A DNA stretch of 64,000 bases from assembly GCF_014637175.1 (NCBI RefSeq), contig NZ_BMEV01000003.1, positions 29,497-93,496 of the forward strand, written 5' to 3'. A program made the position numbers and the translations under genes. Each line of letters begins with the position of its first letter. The first letter of the stretch is position 1. Shown here one piece after another: positions 34,522 through 44,172 of this stretch. This DNA is from Compostibacillus humi. GTDB taxonomy: Bacteria; Bacillota; Bacilli; Bacillales; Amphibacillaceae. Below the pieces are notes generated by a model. It made no database searches. It worked only from the letters and a program-made list of their open reading frames with translations, and was not told where the DNA came from.

Positions 34522-35697
34522 TTACTTAATTTCATCCAAGAAACTTGTTCCATGTTTTGGTGCTGGAACTTGAAAATTTTCGGCAATGGTTGCCCCGACA
34601 TCTGCGAAAGTTTCCCGCATCGGGATTACTTTTCCTTCGGCAATATTCTTATGGTAGACAATAAGCGGCACGTATTCCCTCGTATGGTCCGTTCCATGGT
34701 GTACCGGATCATTGCCGTGGTCTGCTGTAATAATTAACAGGTCATCCTGCCTTAGCCGGTCAAGTACCTCGGCAAGTCTTCTGTCAAAGGCTTCCAGCGC
34801 TTTGCCGTAGCCTTCCGGATCCCGCCGATGGCCGTATTTTGCATCAAAGTCTACTAAATTTAAAAAGCTCAATCCTGTAAAATTTTTCTCCATCGTTTCG
34901 ATTATTTTTGTCATGCCATCATCGTTATCCACCGTTTTTACTGCTTCCGTAACTCCTTCCCCGTCATAAATATCATATATTTTTCCGAGGGCAATAACGT
35001 CGAAATGATGGTCCTTTAATTCATTCATCACCGTCCGCCCGTACGGTTTAAGGGCGTAATCCCGTCGATTGGAAGTCCTTTGAAACGCACCCGGATGACC
35101 GATAAACGGACGGGCAATTACCCGGCCAACTAAAAATTTTTCATCCAATGTCAATTCCCGGGCTATCTCACAAATTTGATATAATTCTTTCAGGGGAATG
35201 ATTTCCTCATGGGCAGCAATTTGCAATACGGAATCAGCTGACGTATATACAATCATGGCACCGGTATCCATATGTTCCTCGCCTAATTCTTCAATAATTG
35301 CCGTTCCGGATGCCGGTTTATTTCCGATTACCTTTCGTCCCGTCTTGTCTTCCAACGCTTGAATTAACTCGGCGGGAAATCCGTTTGGAAAGGTTTGAAA
35401 AGGTTCTTGAATATGTAATCCCATAATTTCCCAGTGTCCGGTCATCGTATCTTTCCCGTTGGAAGCTTCTTGCATTTTTGTTACATATGCAAGGGGCGGT
35501 GCTGCTTTTTCAATCCCTTTAATTTCTCGAATATTGCTCAATCCCAGCTTTCCCATATTCGGCATATCGAGACCGCCCATAAATTCAGCGATATGACCTA
35601 ACGTATCTGCCCCCTTATCATTAAATTTTTCTGCATCTGGTGCTTCGCCAATCCCGACAGAATCCAATACTATAAGAAATATTCGTTTAAAATGCAT
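34522..35697 (-). CDS. deoB: Phosphopentomutase
   Basis: A 391-residue alkaline-phosphatase-superfamily enzyme that interconverts (deoxy)ribose 1- and 5-phosphate. Metal and catalytic motifs are [13 protein letters not shown] at the N-terminus, [10 protein letters not shown] (catalytic threonine region) and [21 protein letters not shown] near the C-terminus. It heads the deoB-punA-pdp operon downstream of xerD. AGGAGGTAAG precedes the ATG. Confidence 0.96.
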   Translation of the reverse strand: MHFKRIFLIVLDSVGIGEAPDAEKFNDKGADTLGHIAEFMGGLDMPNMGKLGLSNIREIKGIEKAAPPLAYVTKMQEASNGKDTMTGHWEIMGLHIQEPFQTFPNGFPAELIQALEDKTGRKVIGNKPASGTAIIEELGEEHMDTGAMIVYTSADSVLQIAAHEEIIPLKELYQICEIARELTLDEKFLVGRVIARPFIGHPGAFQRTSNRRDYALKPYGRTVMNELKDHHFDVIALGKIYDIYDGEGVTEAVKTVDNDDGMTKIIETMEKNFTGLSFLNLVDFDAKYGHRRDPEGYGKALEAFDRRLAEVLDRLRQDDLLIITADHGNDPVHHGTDHTREYVPLIVYHKNIAEGKVIPMRETFADVGATIAENFQVPAPKHGTSFLDEIK

Positions 35698-35754
35698 GGT
35701 TTCTTACCTCCTGACTATTAGGATGCCTCATACTTAAATTAGTATGTAAATGGC

Positions 35755-36642
35755 TTATGCTCGAGGGTGGTAGGCATTATAAATATCTTTCAATCTAGCT
35801 TTCGTCACGTGAGTATAGATTTGGGTCGTAGAAATATCTTCATGACCTAACATTTCTTGTACGACACGCAAATCAGCACCGTTTTCCAATAAATGGGTGG
35901 CAAAAGAATGGCGCAACGTATGGGGGGTAATCGTTTTGTGAATCCCCTTTTCCTTGGCCACCTTTTTTAATATTTTCCAAAACCCTTGACGCGACAGCGG
36001 TTTCCCGTTCCGATTGACAAATAATGTACTTTCTGTATTGTCGCTCAACAATTTTCCTCTGGCAGCAGTCAAATATTTTTCGGTTGCCTTTATCGCTGCA
36101 TCTCCGATTGGAACAATCCGTTCCTTCGATCCTTTGCCAAAAACTTGAACAAACCCCATCGTCAAATGCAAGTCACTTACCTTTAGCGCAATCAGTTCAC
36201 TTACCCGTATTCCTGTTGCGTATAAAAGTTCCAGCATTGCTTTATTGCGGATATCCAGTATATTCGTTTCTTTTATATCAAGCAAAAACTCGATTTCTTT
36301 TTGGGAAAGGACGTCGGGAAGCTTTCTTTCTTTTTTCGGAGTCTCAATATGTATGCTTACATCTTTACGGACCAACTGCTCCCGAATAAGAAATTGATGA
36401 AAAGAACGAATCGATGAAATATGGCGGGAAATGGTGGCGGAAGACTTATTTGCATCTTTCAAAGAATATAAGAATCCCATAATGTTTTCCCTGGTAACTT
36501 GATTCCAGTTCGTTTTCTGTTCCTTCCTTTGCATATAAGCGAGATAGGATTGCAAATCACGGGCATAGGATTGAAGCGTATTATCCGACAACCCCTTTTC
36601 AATCCGCAAAAAATGGAAATAATCTTCTAGTGCATCTTTCAT
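35755..36642 (-). CDS. xerD: Site-specific tyrosine recombinase XerD
   Basis: A 295-residue tyrosine recombinase. The N-terminal SAM-like domain starts [20 protein letters not shown]. Catalytic residues are the arginine in [22 protein letters not shown] (HxxR), [14 protein letters not shown] with the nucleophile tyrosine, and a lysine in the beta-turn. With CodV/XerC it resolves chromosome dimers at dif. It follows yqzK by 3 bp, in the usual fur-yqzK-xerD (ripX)-deoB order. Confidence 0.96.
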   Translation of the reverse strand: MKDALEDYFHFLRIEKGLSDNTLQSYARDLQSYLAYMQRKEQKTNWNQVTRENIMGFLYSLKDANKSSATISRHISSIRSFHQFLIREQLVRKDVSIHIETPKKERKLPDVLSQKEIEFLLDIKETNILDIRNKAMLELLYATGIRVSELIALKVSDLHLTMGFVQVFGKGSKERIVPIGDAAIKATEKYLTAARGKLLSDNTESTLFVNRNGKPLSRQGFWKILKKVAKEKGIHKTITPHTLRHSFATHLLENGADLRVVQEMLGHEDISTTQIYTHVTKARLKDIYNAYHPRA

Positions 36643-36645
36643 TTT

Positions 36646-36852
36646 CTACTCTCCCAATCGCAATAATATTCGCAGCCGGTCAAATAAATCATACTCTGCC
36701 TGAAACACATTTACTGCCGGTCCTTCCGGGGGATCGTACCGATGCATTTCTTCATATTCGGCATGCATGAACCGAAGTCCAAAGTAAAAAAGACTTGTAC
36801 ATAAAATAAAAATAATAAAGATTTTTAGGCTTTGAAGAAGGAATTGTTTCAC
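36646..36852 (-). CDS. yqzK: YqzK, DUF4227 small membrane protein
   Basis: A 68-residue protein with one membrane segment (LKIFIIFILCTSLFYFGL) and a short acidic C-terminal part. It matches the YqzK family by size and position between fur and xerD. Function unknown. The ATG follows AGGAGAAATG. It probably forms a transcription unit with xerD. Confidence 0.82.
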   Translation of the reverse strand: MKQFLLQSLKIFIIFILCTSLFYFGLRFMHAEYEEMHRYDPPEGPAVNVFQAEYDLFDRLRILLRLGE

Positions 36853-36950
36853 GGGACATTTCTCCTCTTAAGCTTGTATTAATAAAAGATATGCTAAAAT
36901 AAGAGGAGAATATACACAATTAAATGAGCAGGAATCGTTTTTTACATAAT

Positions 36951-36978
36951 AAAAGCCCTTTTCTATGACGAAAAAGGC
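36951..36978 (-). terminator. Terminator of fur
   Basis: The minus strand reads GCCTTTTTC and GAAAAGGGC (36970-36978 with 36955-36963), a near-perfect stem, followed by TTTTATTATG. It is 9 bp past the fur stop. Confidence 0.75.
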
Positions 36979-36986
36979 ACTGCGTG

Positions 36987-37448
36987 TCAAGTTTGTGTCG
37001 CTTTTACTTTCGATTCTTGGCATTGTTTACATATGCCGTGGAAAGTTAAACGATGATCCTTTACTTCAAATCCCCATTCCTCTTGCACAATTTTTTCCAC
37101 ATCTTCCAGCAGGTCATTTTCAATTTCATCTACAGAGCCGCATTCAATACAAACTAGATGATGATGAAAATGTTTCGCTCCTTCTTTGCGCAAGTCATAC
37201 CGAGAAACGCCATCACCAAAGTTAATTTTATCAACGATTTTTAATTCAGAAAGCAATTCCAATGTCCGGTATACAGTGGCTAAACCGATTTCTGGCGCTT
37301 TTTCCTTGACGAGCAAGTAAACATCTTCGGCACTAAGATGGTCTTCTTCCCTTTCCAATAGCACACGGAGTGTTGCTTCCCTTTGTGGAGTAAGTTTATA
37401 GCTTTGTGAATGGAGTTGTTTTTTAATCCGTTCGATCCGATGTTCCAT
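36987..37448 (-). CDS. fur: Ferric uptake regulator Fur
   Basis: A 153-residue Fur-family repressor. The DNA-binding wing includes LTPQREATLRVLLE and LATVYRTLELL, the metal site HFHHHLVCIECG, and the structural zinc cysteines CIECG and CKQCQ. It represses siderophore and iron-uptake genes under iron sufficiency. ATG at 37448 (MEHRIE) has GAGGAGG in front; the open frame extends 37 codons further, but that extension is not family-like. It lies downstream of spoIIM as in B. subtilis. Confidence 0.94.
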   Translation of the reverse strand: MEHRIERIKKQLHSQSYKLTPQREATLRVLLEREEDHLSAEDVYLLVKEKAPEIGLATVYRTLELLSELKIVDKINFGDGVSRYDLRKEGAKHFHHHLVCIECGSVDEIENDLLEDVEKIVQEEWGFEVKDHRLTFHGICKQCQESKVKATQT

Positions 37449-37575
37449 AACGGTCGCCTCCTCATATCCCACTTTTATTATAAGCACCAATAAAATTTGT
37501 GTCAAAGTATATTCGCAATAATACCGGCCGTGAATTCTCGTTTTAGAAAATATGGGCAACGTTTCGTTTTAAACG

Positions 37576-38217
37576 TCATCCGAAAAATGATGAGATGACC
37601 CGGTCCATGGATGGAGTTGAAATATATACTTCAATTAGCGCTGCAAATACAGCTCCTGCCAATAGTACGGAAAAGCTTGCCACGTATCTCCCGAAAGGCT
37701 GGAAAATAGAATCGGTGGGACGCCTTGAAAATAATCTGTACAAAATGGACAAGGAAAAAAGCATCGACAACGTTCCAGCGATAAGATATATAGGGATGGC
37801 GATAATATTTTGCGGCGCGATGGCTAATGAAGCTAAAATCAAGCCGTCAAAACCGAGCTGATTGACAAGAAAACCGACGGAAAAACCGACAACTAATCCT
37901 TTCAAATAGACGAGCACCCAAACGAGGGGTAAACCGATGACAGACAGGCCGAGAATAAACATTAAAAATAAATATTTCATATGGTAGAAAAAGCTTTCCT
38001 TAAATAACGCCTGATTCTGTATTTCCTGGCCTTCCAGCATTTGCTGGAAAAACCGTTCCACGTAAAAAAACAATTCCTGCTTTTGAATGAAGTTCATACT
38101 GTTGACAATGACAGCCCCGAATATAATTCCGGTTAAAAATAGAACAATCATAAAAATATAAATTGTCGCCTGTTCTCTCAAATGATCAATAATCGTTTTC
38201 TTCGTACGATAATACAT
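37576..38217 (-). CDS. spoIIM: Stage II sporulation protein M
   Basis: A 213-residue polytopic membrane protein. Segments such as YIFMIVLFLTGIIFGAVIVN, FGLVNQLGFDG-like SVGFLVNQLGFDGLILASLA and APQNIIAIPIYLIAGTLSM fit SpoIIM. With SpoIID and SpoIIP it forms the machine that drives engulfment by thinning septal peptidoglycan. ATG at 38217 (MYYRTK) with GGGGGA in front is preferred over an ATG 6 codons upstream. It lies upstream of fur. Confidence 0.93.
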   Translation of the reverse strand: MYYRTKKTIIDHLREQATIYIFMIVLFLTGIIFGAVIVNSMNFIQKQELFFYVERFFQQMLEGQEIQNQALFKESFFYHMKYLFLMFILGLSVIGLPLVWVLVYLKGLVVGFSVGFLVNQLGFDGLILASLAIAPQNIIAIPIYLIAGTLSMLFSLSILYRLFSRRPTDSIFQPFGRYVASFSVLLAGAVFAALIEVYISTPSMDRVISSFFG

Positions 38218-38306
38218 CGTATCCCCCATTTCCATTGGAGTATCCTATTAAATCTTTCTACTTCTACTAAACGATATGAGGGATAACAGACAAAAATACC
38301 AAATAC

Positions 38307-39491
38307 TTATGATTTTCTTTCCATTTCTTCGGAAGAAACGGAGCCGTACTTTCCGCCTCCTCCGGCATGAATCGCTAACCTTCCTTCTCTCATTGCGATG
38401 ATAGATTGTGCTAGTTTTTCCGGAATTACTTCTTTTAATTGTTCATAGGAAACGTGATGGATAATATTCATTTCCGTTTCAAATTGCTGCAAAAGTTTTT
38501 TGTACGTTTTTGGACCGAGTGTTGGCAAATATTCTAACGGAACTTGATATATATACGGAGGACGATTTCCATCTGGCCCAGAGGCGTTCTTTAGTTCCTT
38601 TATTCGGTCTGCTACTCCATTAATAATTTTGGCGGAACCGCATTTTGGGCAGGTGCTGCTTCCTTTAGGGAATCTAGTAAAACATTTACCGCAAACGGTT
38701 GTATAGTATTTTCCTAATTTTGGATTCATTCCAAAATTTTTAATGACTTTTCTTTCCTTCACTTGGTGAAGGGCCCAATAGAATTCCTTAAACGAAGGTT
38801 CCTGCAATTGCATCATCTGATATTCCCGGCCTATTTTCGGCAAGGAGTGGGCATCTGAATTCGTAAGAAAAGTAAAACGATGGAGTTCTTTAATCTGATC
38901 CGCCATCTCTGTATCCGAACTTAATCCGAGTTCTACCCCGTCGATTAAATCCGGATCAAATACCTCTTCCAGAGAGCGTCGGACTCCCTTTCCGTATAGA
39001 CTTTTAAACGGCGTGAATATGTGGGCGGGGATAAAAATTCCTTCCAATTCCTTTACTTTATATTGGAGTTCCTTTGCTGTACCATAATACCGCTGGGAGC
39101 TTAACGTAACGTTTTTCATTCGTTTTGCAAGCCATCGGGTAAATTGTTCCATGTTTTCCAGAGAAGGCATAAAGCAAAGGACGTGGATCGGTCCATGGCA
39201 ATATTCATCGTATACTTCGATTTCCGAACCGAGGAGCAGGGTTACCCTTTCAAAGCGGATTCCCCCAGCTGGCAGCTCCCGTGCCTCCCCTTCCTCGATT
39301 AATCGTCTGATTTCTTTTTGTACGTTAGGAACTTGGCAATCGATTACCCCGATTAAATTCATCCCTTTGTTCCGGCTGGATTCCTTTAAAATGTTCGTAA
39401 GTGTTAAGTTTTTTGCTCCGGTTATTTTCACAGGGCGGTTCTCCATATCCTTGCCAATATGGATATGCATGTCTGCAAAATAATGTTTCAT
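38307..39491 (-). CDS. yqxK: Endonuclease Q family PHP-domain protein YqxK
   Basis: A 394-residue protein of the TIGR00375/EndoQ family. The PHP metal motif ADMHIHIG opens the protein, with PAHIFTPF and TNSDAHSLP downstream. A zinc ribbon (CGKCFTRFP and CPKCGSAK) follows, then a helix-hairpin-helix-like segment (YLPTLGPKTYKKLLQQF). Archaeal and some Bacillus EndoQ enzymes nick DNA 5' of deaminated bases (uracil, hypoxanthine), so a DNA repair role is likely. It starts directly after the nudF stop. Confidence 0.87.
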   Translation of the reverse strand: MKHYFADMHIHIGKDMENRPVKITGAKNLTLTNILKESSRNKGMNLIGVIDCQVPNVQKEIRRLIEEGEARELPAGGIRFERVTLLLGSEIEVYDEYCHGPIHVLCFMPSLENMEQFTRWLAKRMKNVTLSSQRYYGTAKELQYKVKELEGIFIPAHIFTPFKSLYGKGVRRSLEEVFDPDLIDGVELGLSSDTEMADQIKELHRFTFLTNSDAHSLPKIGREYQMMQLQEPSFKEFYWALHQVKERKVIKNFGMNPKLGKYYTTVCGKCFTRFPKGSSTCPKCGSAKIINGVADRIKELKNASGPDGNRPPYIYQVPLEYLPTLGPKTYKKLLQQFETEMNIIHHVSYEQLKEVIPEKLAQSIIAMREGRLAIHAGGGGKYGSVSSEEMERKS

Positions 39492-40040
39492 TCAACCCCT
39501 GCTTTCTAAAGCGTGTAAATATAAAATCGCATAATTCGTTTTTGCATCATGAATCCGTTCTTCTAATACATATTGTTTCGCTTCTTCCAAAGTTAATTCG
39601 ATTACATCCACGAATTCATCTTCATCCGCATCCTTCGGCACATCCAGTTTTTTTAGCTCGTCGGTGATATAAATATATATTAATTCATCGCTAAATCCCG
39701 GCGCAGTATAGAAAGAAGTGACAAAGGAAAGTTCATTCGTCGTATATCCTGTTTCCTCTTCCAGTTCCCGGATGGCGCAGGTTATCGGATTCTCTCCCGG
39801 CTCCAGCTTCCCGGCCGGAATTTCAATGAGTGACTTTTCCAGCGGTTTGCGGTATTGTTCGACAAATACGATTTTGTTATCTTTTGTTACAGGGATGACA
39901 GCGACCGCCCCCGGATGCTTTACGATTTCCCTTTTCGATGTTTTTCCATTTGGCAGTCTTACTTCATCTACTTGCAGATGAACAACTTTGCCGCGAAATA
40001 TTGTTTCCGACTGAATCGTTTTTTCTTCAAACTTTTTCAT
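39492..40040 (-). CDS. nudF: ADP-ribose pyrophosphatase (Nudix)
   Basis: A 182-residue Nudix hydrolase. The Nudix box reads GKLEPGENPITCAIRELEEE followed by TGY. The N-terminal dimerisation strands, the tail VDEVRLPNGKTSKREIVKHP and the length match NudF, which splits ADP-ribose to AMP and ribose 5-phosphate. Its stop abuts the start of the EndoQ-like gene. GGGGATAAG precedes the ATG. It diverges from the aldo-keto reductase gene across a 96-bp gap. Confidence 0.95.
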   Translation of the reverse strand: MKKFEEKTIQSETIFRGKVVHLQVDEVRLPNGKTSKREIVKHPGAVAVIPVTKDNKIVFVEQYRKPLEKSLIEIPAGKLEPGENPITCAIRELEEETGYTTNELSFVTSFYTAPGFSDELIYIYITDELKKLDVPKDADEDEFVDVIELTLEEAKQYVLEERIHDAKTNYAILYLHALESRG

Positions 40041-40136
40041 CTTATCCCCTCATTTCATTTTTAATTGCCATTTTCCATTGTACAAGATTCGTTATAATAA
40101 ATATAATTACATAATAAAATAAATTGGAGTGATATT

Positions 40137-41054
40137 GTGAAAAAATATCCTTTAGGGAAATCAGGCATCTTCATTTCGCCGCTGACCTTAGGTGCCATGT
40201 CAATAGGGACCGACATGGAAAACGCCCGAAATATTATTGATGCAGCACTGGATGCCGGCATAAACCACATTGACACAGCTGATTTATATGATTATGGAAA
40301 AAACGAAGAAATTATCGGGAAAATTCTCCAAGAAAGACGAAATGAATTTGTTATCACAACAAAGGTGGGAAACCGTTTTTATCCGAATCAGACCGGATGG
40401 TATTGGGATCCGTCCAAAAAATACATTATGGAGGCTGTAAAGGCCAGTCTGAAACGTCTGAATACAGACTATATTGACTTTTATATGTTGCATGGGGGTA
40501 CGATCGAAGACCCGATGGACGAAACGATCAGCGCCTTTGAAGATTTGAAAAAAGAAGGAGTAATTCGTGCTTACGGTTTGTCTTCCATCCGGCCAAACGT
40601 GATCCGCTATTATGCCGAGCATTCTTCTATCGACGGCGTCATGCTGCAATACAACATTCTCGACCGCAGAGCAGAGGAAGAACTATTAGATTTACTCCAT
40701 GAACGTAACATCAGTGTAATAGCCAGGGGACCGCTGGCAAAGGGATTATTATCCAATCATTATCAAAAGTATTTGGAGACAAAAGCGAAGGAGGGCTATC
40801 TCGATTATTCCTATGAAGAGCTAAAACAAGTTCTCCGCCAGATGAAAGATATTTATCCATCTTCGCTAAACGAACTTGCCATAAAATATGTTTTGCAGCA
40901 CCCTGCAGTAACCACCGCTGTTTTTGGTGCAAGTTCGCCGATCCAAGTGGAAGAAAATGTTAAGCTTTCCATCGACAGCCCTTTGCCGAAAGATGTATAT
41001 GAACAAGTCAAGAGGATAACGAAAGCGAATATTTACAAAGCCCATCGCAATTAA
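40137..41054 (+). CDS. yqkF: Aldo/keto reductase YqkF
   Basis: A 305-residue NADPH-dependent aldo-keto reductase. The catalytic tetrad lies in NHIDTADLYDYGKNEE (D, Y), VITTKVG (K) and FYMLHGG (H). The C-terminal cofactor site includes VFGASSPIQVEENV. The substrate is not predictable from sequence. The start is GTG at 40137 with TGGAGTG in front. The first of a mostly plus-strand group that contrasts with the minus-strand flanks. Confidence 0.9.
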   Translation: MKKYPLGKSGIFISPLTLGAMSIGTDMENARNIIDAALDAGINHIDTADLYDYGKNEEIIGKILQERRNEFVITTKVGNRFYPNQTGWYWDPSKKYIMEAVKASLKRLNTDYIDFYMLHGGTIEDPMDETISAFEDLKKEGVIRAYGLSSIRPNVIRYYAEHSSIDGVMLQYNILDRRAEEELLDLLHERNISVIARGPLAKGLLSNHYQKYLETKAKEGYLDYSYEELKQVLRQMKDIYPSSLNELAIKYVLQHPAVTTAVFGASSPIQVEENVKLSIDSPLPKDVYEQVKRITKANIYKAHRN

Positions 41055-41071
41055 ATAACCCAAACGGGATG

Positions 41072-41413
41072 TTACAAAGTGAATATCTGGCTGGCAGGGA
41101 TAAACGGATTCATTATTTGTTCGGGACTGGCAAGATGGAATACTTGTCCAGTCCAGTCTAATTTCATACATTCGGCAAAAAACACTTTTTGCTGCTTTTC
41201 GACAAATACATTCATTTCGCTGCATTCCACTTCCATATATGACTCCTTTATTTCCCTTGCTAAACGGATCGTCGGCAAACCATTCACACCACATCCGCAC
41301 TCGTCTGTATCATACCAAAGAAGTAATACAGGTTTTTCGGAAATGGTTTTTATTTTTTGTAACGCTTTTTCGGTAATTTCCAGTTGTATTTGAATCCCCT
41401 CCTTTCCCTTCAT
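41072..41413 (-). CDS. yqkB: HesB/IscA-like iron-sulfur biosynthesis domain protein YqkB
   Basis: A 113-residue protein of the iron-sulfur biosynthesis (HesB/YadR/YfhF) family. YDTDECGCGVNGLP holds a conserved Cys pair, but the C-terminal CxC of canonical IscA is absent, as in B. subtilis YqkB. VEKQQKVFFAECMKLDW and ASPEQIMNPF match YqkB well. Function unknown. It lies on the minus strand, converging with yqkF and diverging from the next gene. Confidence 0.85.
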   Translation of the reverse strand: MKGKEGIQIQLEITEKALQKIKTISEKPVLLLWYDTDECGCGVNGLPTIRLAREIKESYMEVECSEMNVFVEKQQKVFFAECMKLDWTGQVFHLASPEQIMNPFIPASQIFTL

Positions 41414-41478
41414 TATACATGACTTTCATTGACTTTTAATCTTCCTTCCAACAAAATAAGTGTGAAGAGGTGAATTAT

Positions 41479-42213
41479 TTGACGGCTATATTTGCCCATC
41501 GGGGGGCAAGCAAGTATGCACCTGAAAATACGATGCCCGCATTTGAACTGGCACATAAAATGAATGCAGACGGGATTGAAACCGACGTTCAATTGTCAAA
41601 GGATCATGTGCCTATCTTGATTCATGATGAAACGGGAAAGAGAACGACGGATTTTCCTGGATTGATTAAAGATTTAACTTATCGGCAAATAAAGGAGCTG
41701 GATGCGGGCACTTGGTTTTCCAAACAATTTGCCGGAACTTCCATTGTATCTTTAGAGGAATTTTTGCAATGGATTGAAAATAAGCCGATGCGAATTAATA
41801 TTGAACTGAAGAACAATAAGATTGATTATCCGCATATGGAAGCAATCGTGTTTGAGATGGTAAAACATTTCCGATTGCTGGAACGGACGACGTTTTCTTC
41901 ATTTAATGAACGAAGCGTAAAGAAACTCGTCCGTCTTTCCCATGACATGGATGTCGCCTTTATTACCTCGAAAAAAATAAAACAGCTTGCTCATTATACG
42001 GAACAATTAGGTGCCAATGCCGTCCATATTAAATACCGTCTGCTGCAGGCAAAGCTTGTGGACGAATTGCGCCAGAAAAAATTAGCCGTACGCGTATACA
42101 CTGTAAATAAGCAATCACTGATGAAAAAATGTTTTCAATTGGGCAGTGATGGAATTTTTACAGACGTTCCCGATATCGCGGTTCATTATCACAAGCAATT
42201 TTTTAAATCATAG
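41479..42213 (+). CDS. Glycerophosphodiester phosphodiesterase
   Basis: A 244-residue [24 protein letters not shown] and [20 protein letters not shown] hold the catalytic histidines and metal-binding E/D residues. No signal peptide is seen, so it should be cytoplasmic. It would cut glycerophosphodiesters to glycerol 3-phosphate and an alcohol. TTG at 41479 is chosen because AGAGGTG lies 7 bases upstream; a GTG at 41470 overlaps that site. It leads a plus-strand run with namA, rnz and an aldehyde dehydrogenase. Confidence 0.9.
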   Translation: MTAIFAHRGASKYAPENTMPAFELAHKMNADGIETDVQLSKDHVPILIHDETGKRTTDFPGLIKDLTYRQIKELDAGTWFSKQFAGTSIVSLEEFLQWIENKPMRINIELKNNKIDYPHMEAIVFEMVKHFRLLERTTFSSFNERSVKKLVRLSHDMDVAFITSKKIKQLAHYTEQLGANAVHIKYRLLQAKLVDELRQKKLAVRVYTVNKQSLMKKCFQLGSDGIFTDVPDIAVHYHKQFFKS

Positions 42214-42224
42214 GAGTTGTCGAT

Positions 42225-43244
42225 ATGGTAAAGTTATTTTCTTCCTATCAAATAAAGAATGTGACGTTAAAAAACCGAATCGTTATGTCGCCAATGTGCA
42301 TGTATTCTGTCGCAAAAGAAGATGGATGTATCACTCCTTTTCACATGACCCATTATGTTTCCCGGGCAGTCGGTCAAGCAGGTCTTATTATGGTTGAAGC
42401 AACGGCGGTCCTTCCGGAAGGACGAATTTCCGTAAATGATTTAGGAATATGGTCCGATGATCATATCGCCGGTCTAAAACAGCTGAATGAACAAATTCAC
42501 GAATATGGGGCAAAATCGGGAATTCAATTGGCCCACGCAGGGAGAAAAGCAACAGTGCCGGAGAGAATTTATGCTCCATCCGCCCTTCCTTTTAATGAAA
42601 AGTATAAGAAACCGACGGAAATGACTCGGGATGATATCGAAAAAACCATTCACGCGTTTAAAAATGCGGCAGAGAGAGCGAAACAAGCTGGCTTTGATAT
42701 AATTGAAATTCATGCCGCCCACGGGTACTTGATTAACCAGTTTCTTTCTCCGCTTACCAATCACCGCTCGGACGATTATGGAGGAAATCGGGAAGGACGA
42801 TTCCTTTTCTTAAGAAGGATCGTGGAAGAAATAAAAGCGACATGGGACGGACCACTATTCGTTAGACTATCAGCCAACGAATACGATAAAAACGGAAATC
42901 GCTTTGAGGACATTCTTTATTTTGCTGCCGAACTGAAGAAATTGGGCATTGATCTTATTGATTGCAGTTCGGGCGGAGTCGTTCCTGTATCAATCCAAGC
43001 TTATCCTGGGTATCAGGTAAAAGAATGTGAACAAATACGGGCGCATATTAACATCGCGACAGGTGCTGTCGGGCTTATCACTTCCGGGCTGCAAGCAGAA
43101 GAAATTCTGCAAAATGAACGGGCTGACTTAATTTTTGTCGGCCGGGCATTGCTTCGTAATCCGTATTGGGCAAAGACTGCAGCCGAGGAATTAGGCTGCC
43201 CTATCGAAGCGCCAAAACAATATATTCGGGGATGGGAAAAATAA
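42225..43244 (+). CDS. namA: NADPH dehydrogenase NamA (YqjM, old yellow enzyme)
   Basis: A 339-residue FMN enzyme of the old yellow enzyme family. [19 protein letters not shown] and the substrate histidines in [15 protein letters not shown], followed by [11 protein letters not shown], are diagnostic. It reduces activated alkenes and helps in electrophile and oxidative stress. The TAATG junction overlaps the start of rnz by one base, so the pair is co-translated, as in B. subtilis (yqjM-yqjK). Confidence 0.96.
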   Translation: MVKLFSSYQIKNVTLKNRIVMSPMCMYSVAKEDGCITPFHMTHYVSRAVGQAGLIMVEATAVLPEGRISVNDLGIWSDDHIAGLKQLNEQIHEYGAKSGIQLAHAGRKATVPERIYAPSALPFNEKYKKPTEMTRDDIEKTIHAFKNAAERAKQAGFDIIEIHAAHGYLINQFLSPLTNHRSDDYGGNREGRFLFLRRIVEEIKATWDGPLFVRLSANEYDKNGNRFEDILYFAAELKKLGIDLIDCSSGGVVPVSIQAYPGYQVKECEQIRAHINIATGAVGLITSGLQAEEILQNERADLIFVGRALLRNPYWAKTAAEELGCPIEAPKQYIRGWEK

Positions 43245-44161
43245 TGGAATTAATCTTTCTCGGAACAGGGGCTGGAGTGCCTTCGAAAAGCAGAAATGTT
43301 TCTTCCATTGCCCTTTCCCTGCTGCAGGAATTGAACAGCATCTGGTTATTTGATTGCGGAGAAGCAACCCAGCATCAAATTTTACATACTTCGATCAAAC
43401 CAGGAAAAATTGACAAAATTTTTATAACTCATTTACACGGAGACCATATTTTTGGTTTGCCTGGTTTTTTAAGCAGCCGTTCCTTTCAGGGGGGCGAATC
43501 AAAGCTTACGCTATTTGGTCCGAAAGGTTTACAGGAATTTGTCGAAACAAGTATTTCAATCAGCGCCTCCCATCTGACGTACCCGATTGAATTTATAGAG
43601 GTATGTGACGGAAAAGTTTATGAGGATGAAAAATTTCTCATATATGCAAAAAAATTGGACCACGGTATCCCATCCTACGGATATCGCGTCGTGGAAAAAG
43701 ATAAACAAGGAAGCTTGTTAGCGGAAAAACTTCAGGCTTATGGTATTGAACCAGGACCGATTTATCAACAAATAAAAGAAAATGAAAAAGTCGTTCTGGA
43801 TGACGGACGAACCATTTACCGGAAAGATGTAGTCGGCCCGATGAAAAAAGGCCGGATTATTACTATATTTGGCGATACGAGATATAAAGAGGAGTTTATT
43901 CCGTTTGCCATGGAATCGGACGTCATTATCCATGAAGCAACATTTGCGGACGATAAAGCAGCGTTAGCAGCGAAGTATTTTCATTCTACGACGGTACAGG
44001 CAGCAAGCATTGCCAAAAAGGCCAATGCGAAAAATTTGATATTAACCCATATCTCCTCCAGGTATCAAAATGAAGAAGAAGCGATGCTCTTGGAAGAGGC
44101 AAAGGGAATCTTTCCGAACACGGTAATCGCCCACGATTTTTACAGACAGACAATTGAATAG
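43244..44161 (+). CDS. rnz: Ribonuclease Z
   Basis: A 305-residue metallo-beta-lactamase-fold nuclease that trims the 3' end of tRNA precursors. The zinc motif is [13 protein letters not shown] (H63, H65, D67, H68), with [17 protein letters not shown] at the N-terminus and [19 protein letters not shown] and LTHISSRY downstream. ATG at 43244 is shared with the namA stop; the frame stays open further upstream inside namA, but that part is not family-like. Confidence 0.96.
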   Translation: MELIFLGTGAGVPSKSRNVSSIALSLLQELNSIWLFDCGEATQHQILHTSIKPGKIDKIFITHLHGDHIFGLPGFLSSRSFQGGESKLTLFGPKGLQEFVETSISISASHLTYPIEFIEVCDGKVYEDEKFLIYAKKLDHGIPSYGYRVVEKDKQGSLLAEKLQAYGIEPGPIYQQIKENEKVVLDDGRTIYRKDVVGPMKKGRIITIFGDTRYKEEFIPFAMESDVIIHEATFADDKAALAAKYFHSTTVQAASIAKKANAKNLILTHISSRYQNEEEAMLLEEAKGIFPNTVIAHDFYRQTIE

Positions 44162-44172
44162 GGGGAACTTAG

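Noticed and set aside
43166..43243. Upstream start for rnz inside namA
   Set aside because: The added 26 residues are translated namA sequence in another frame and unlike RNase Z; the TAATG start is standard here.
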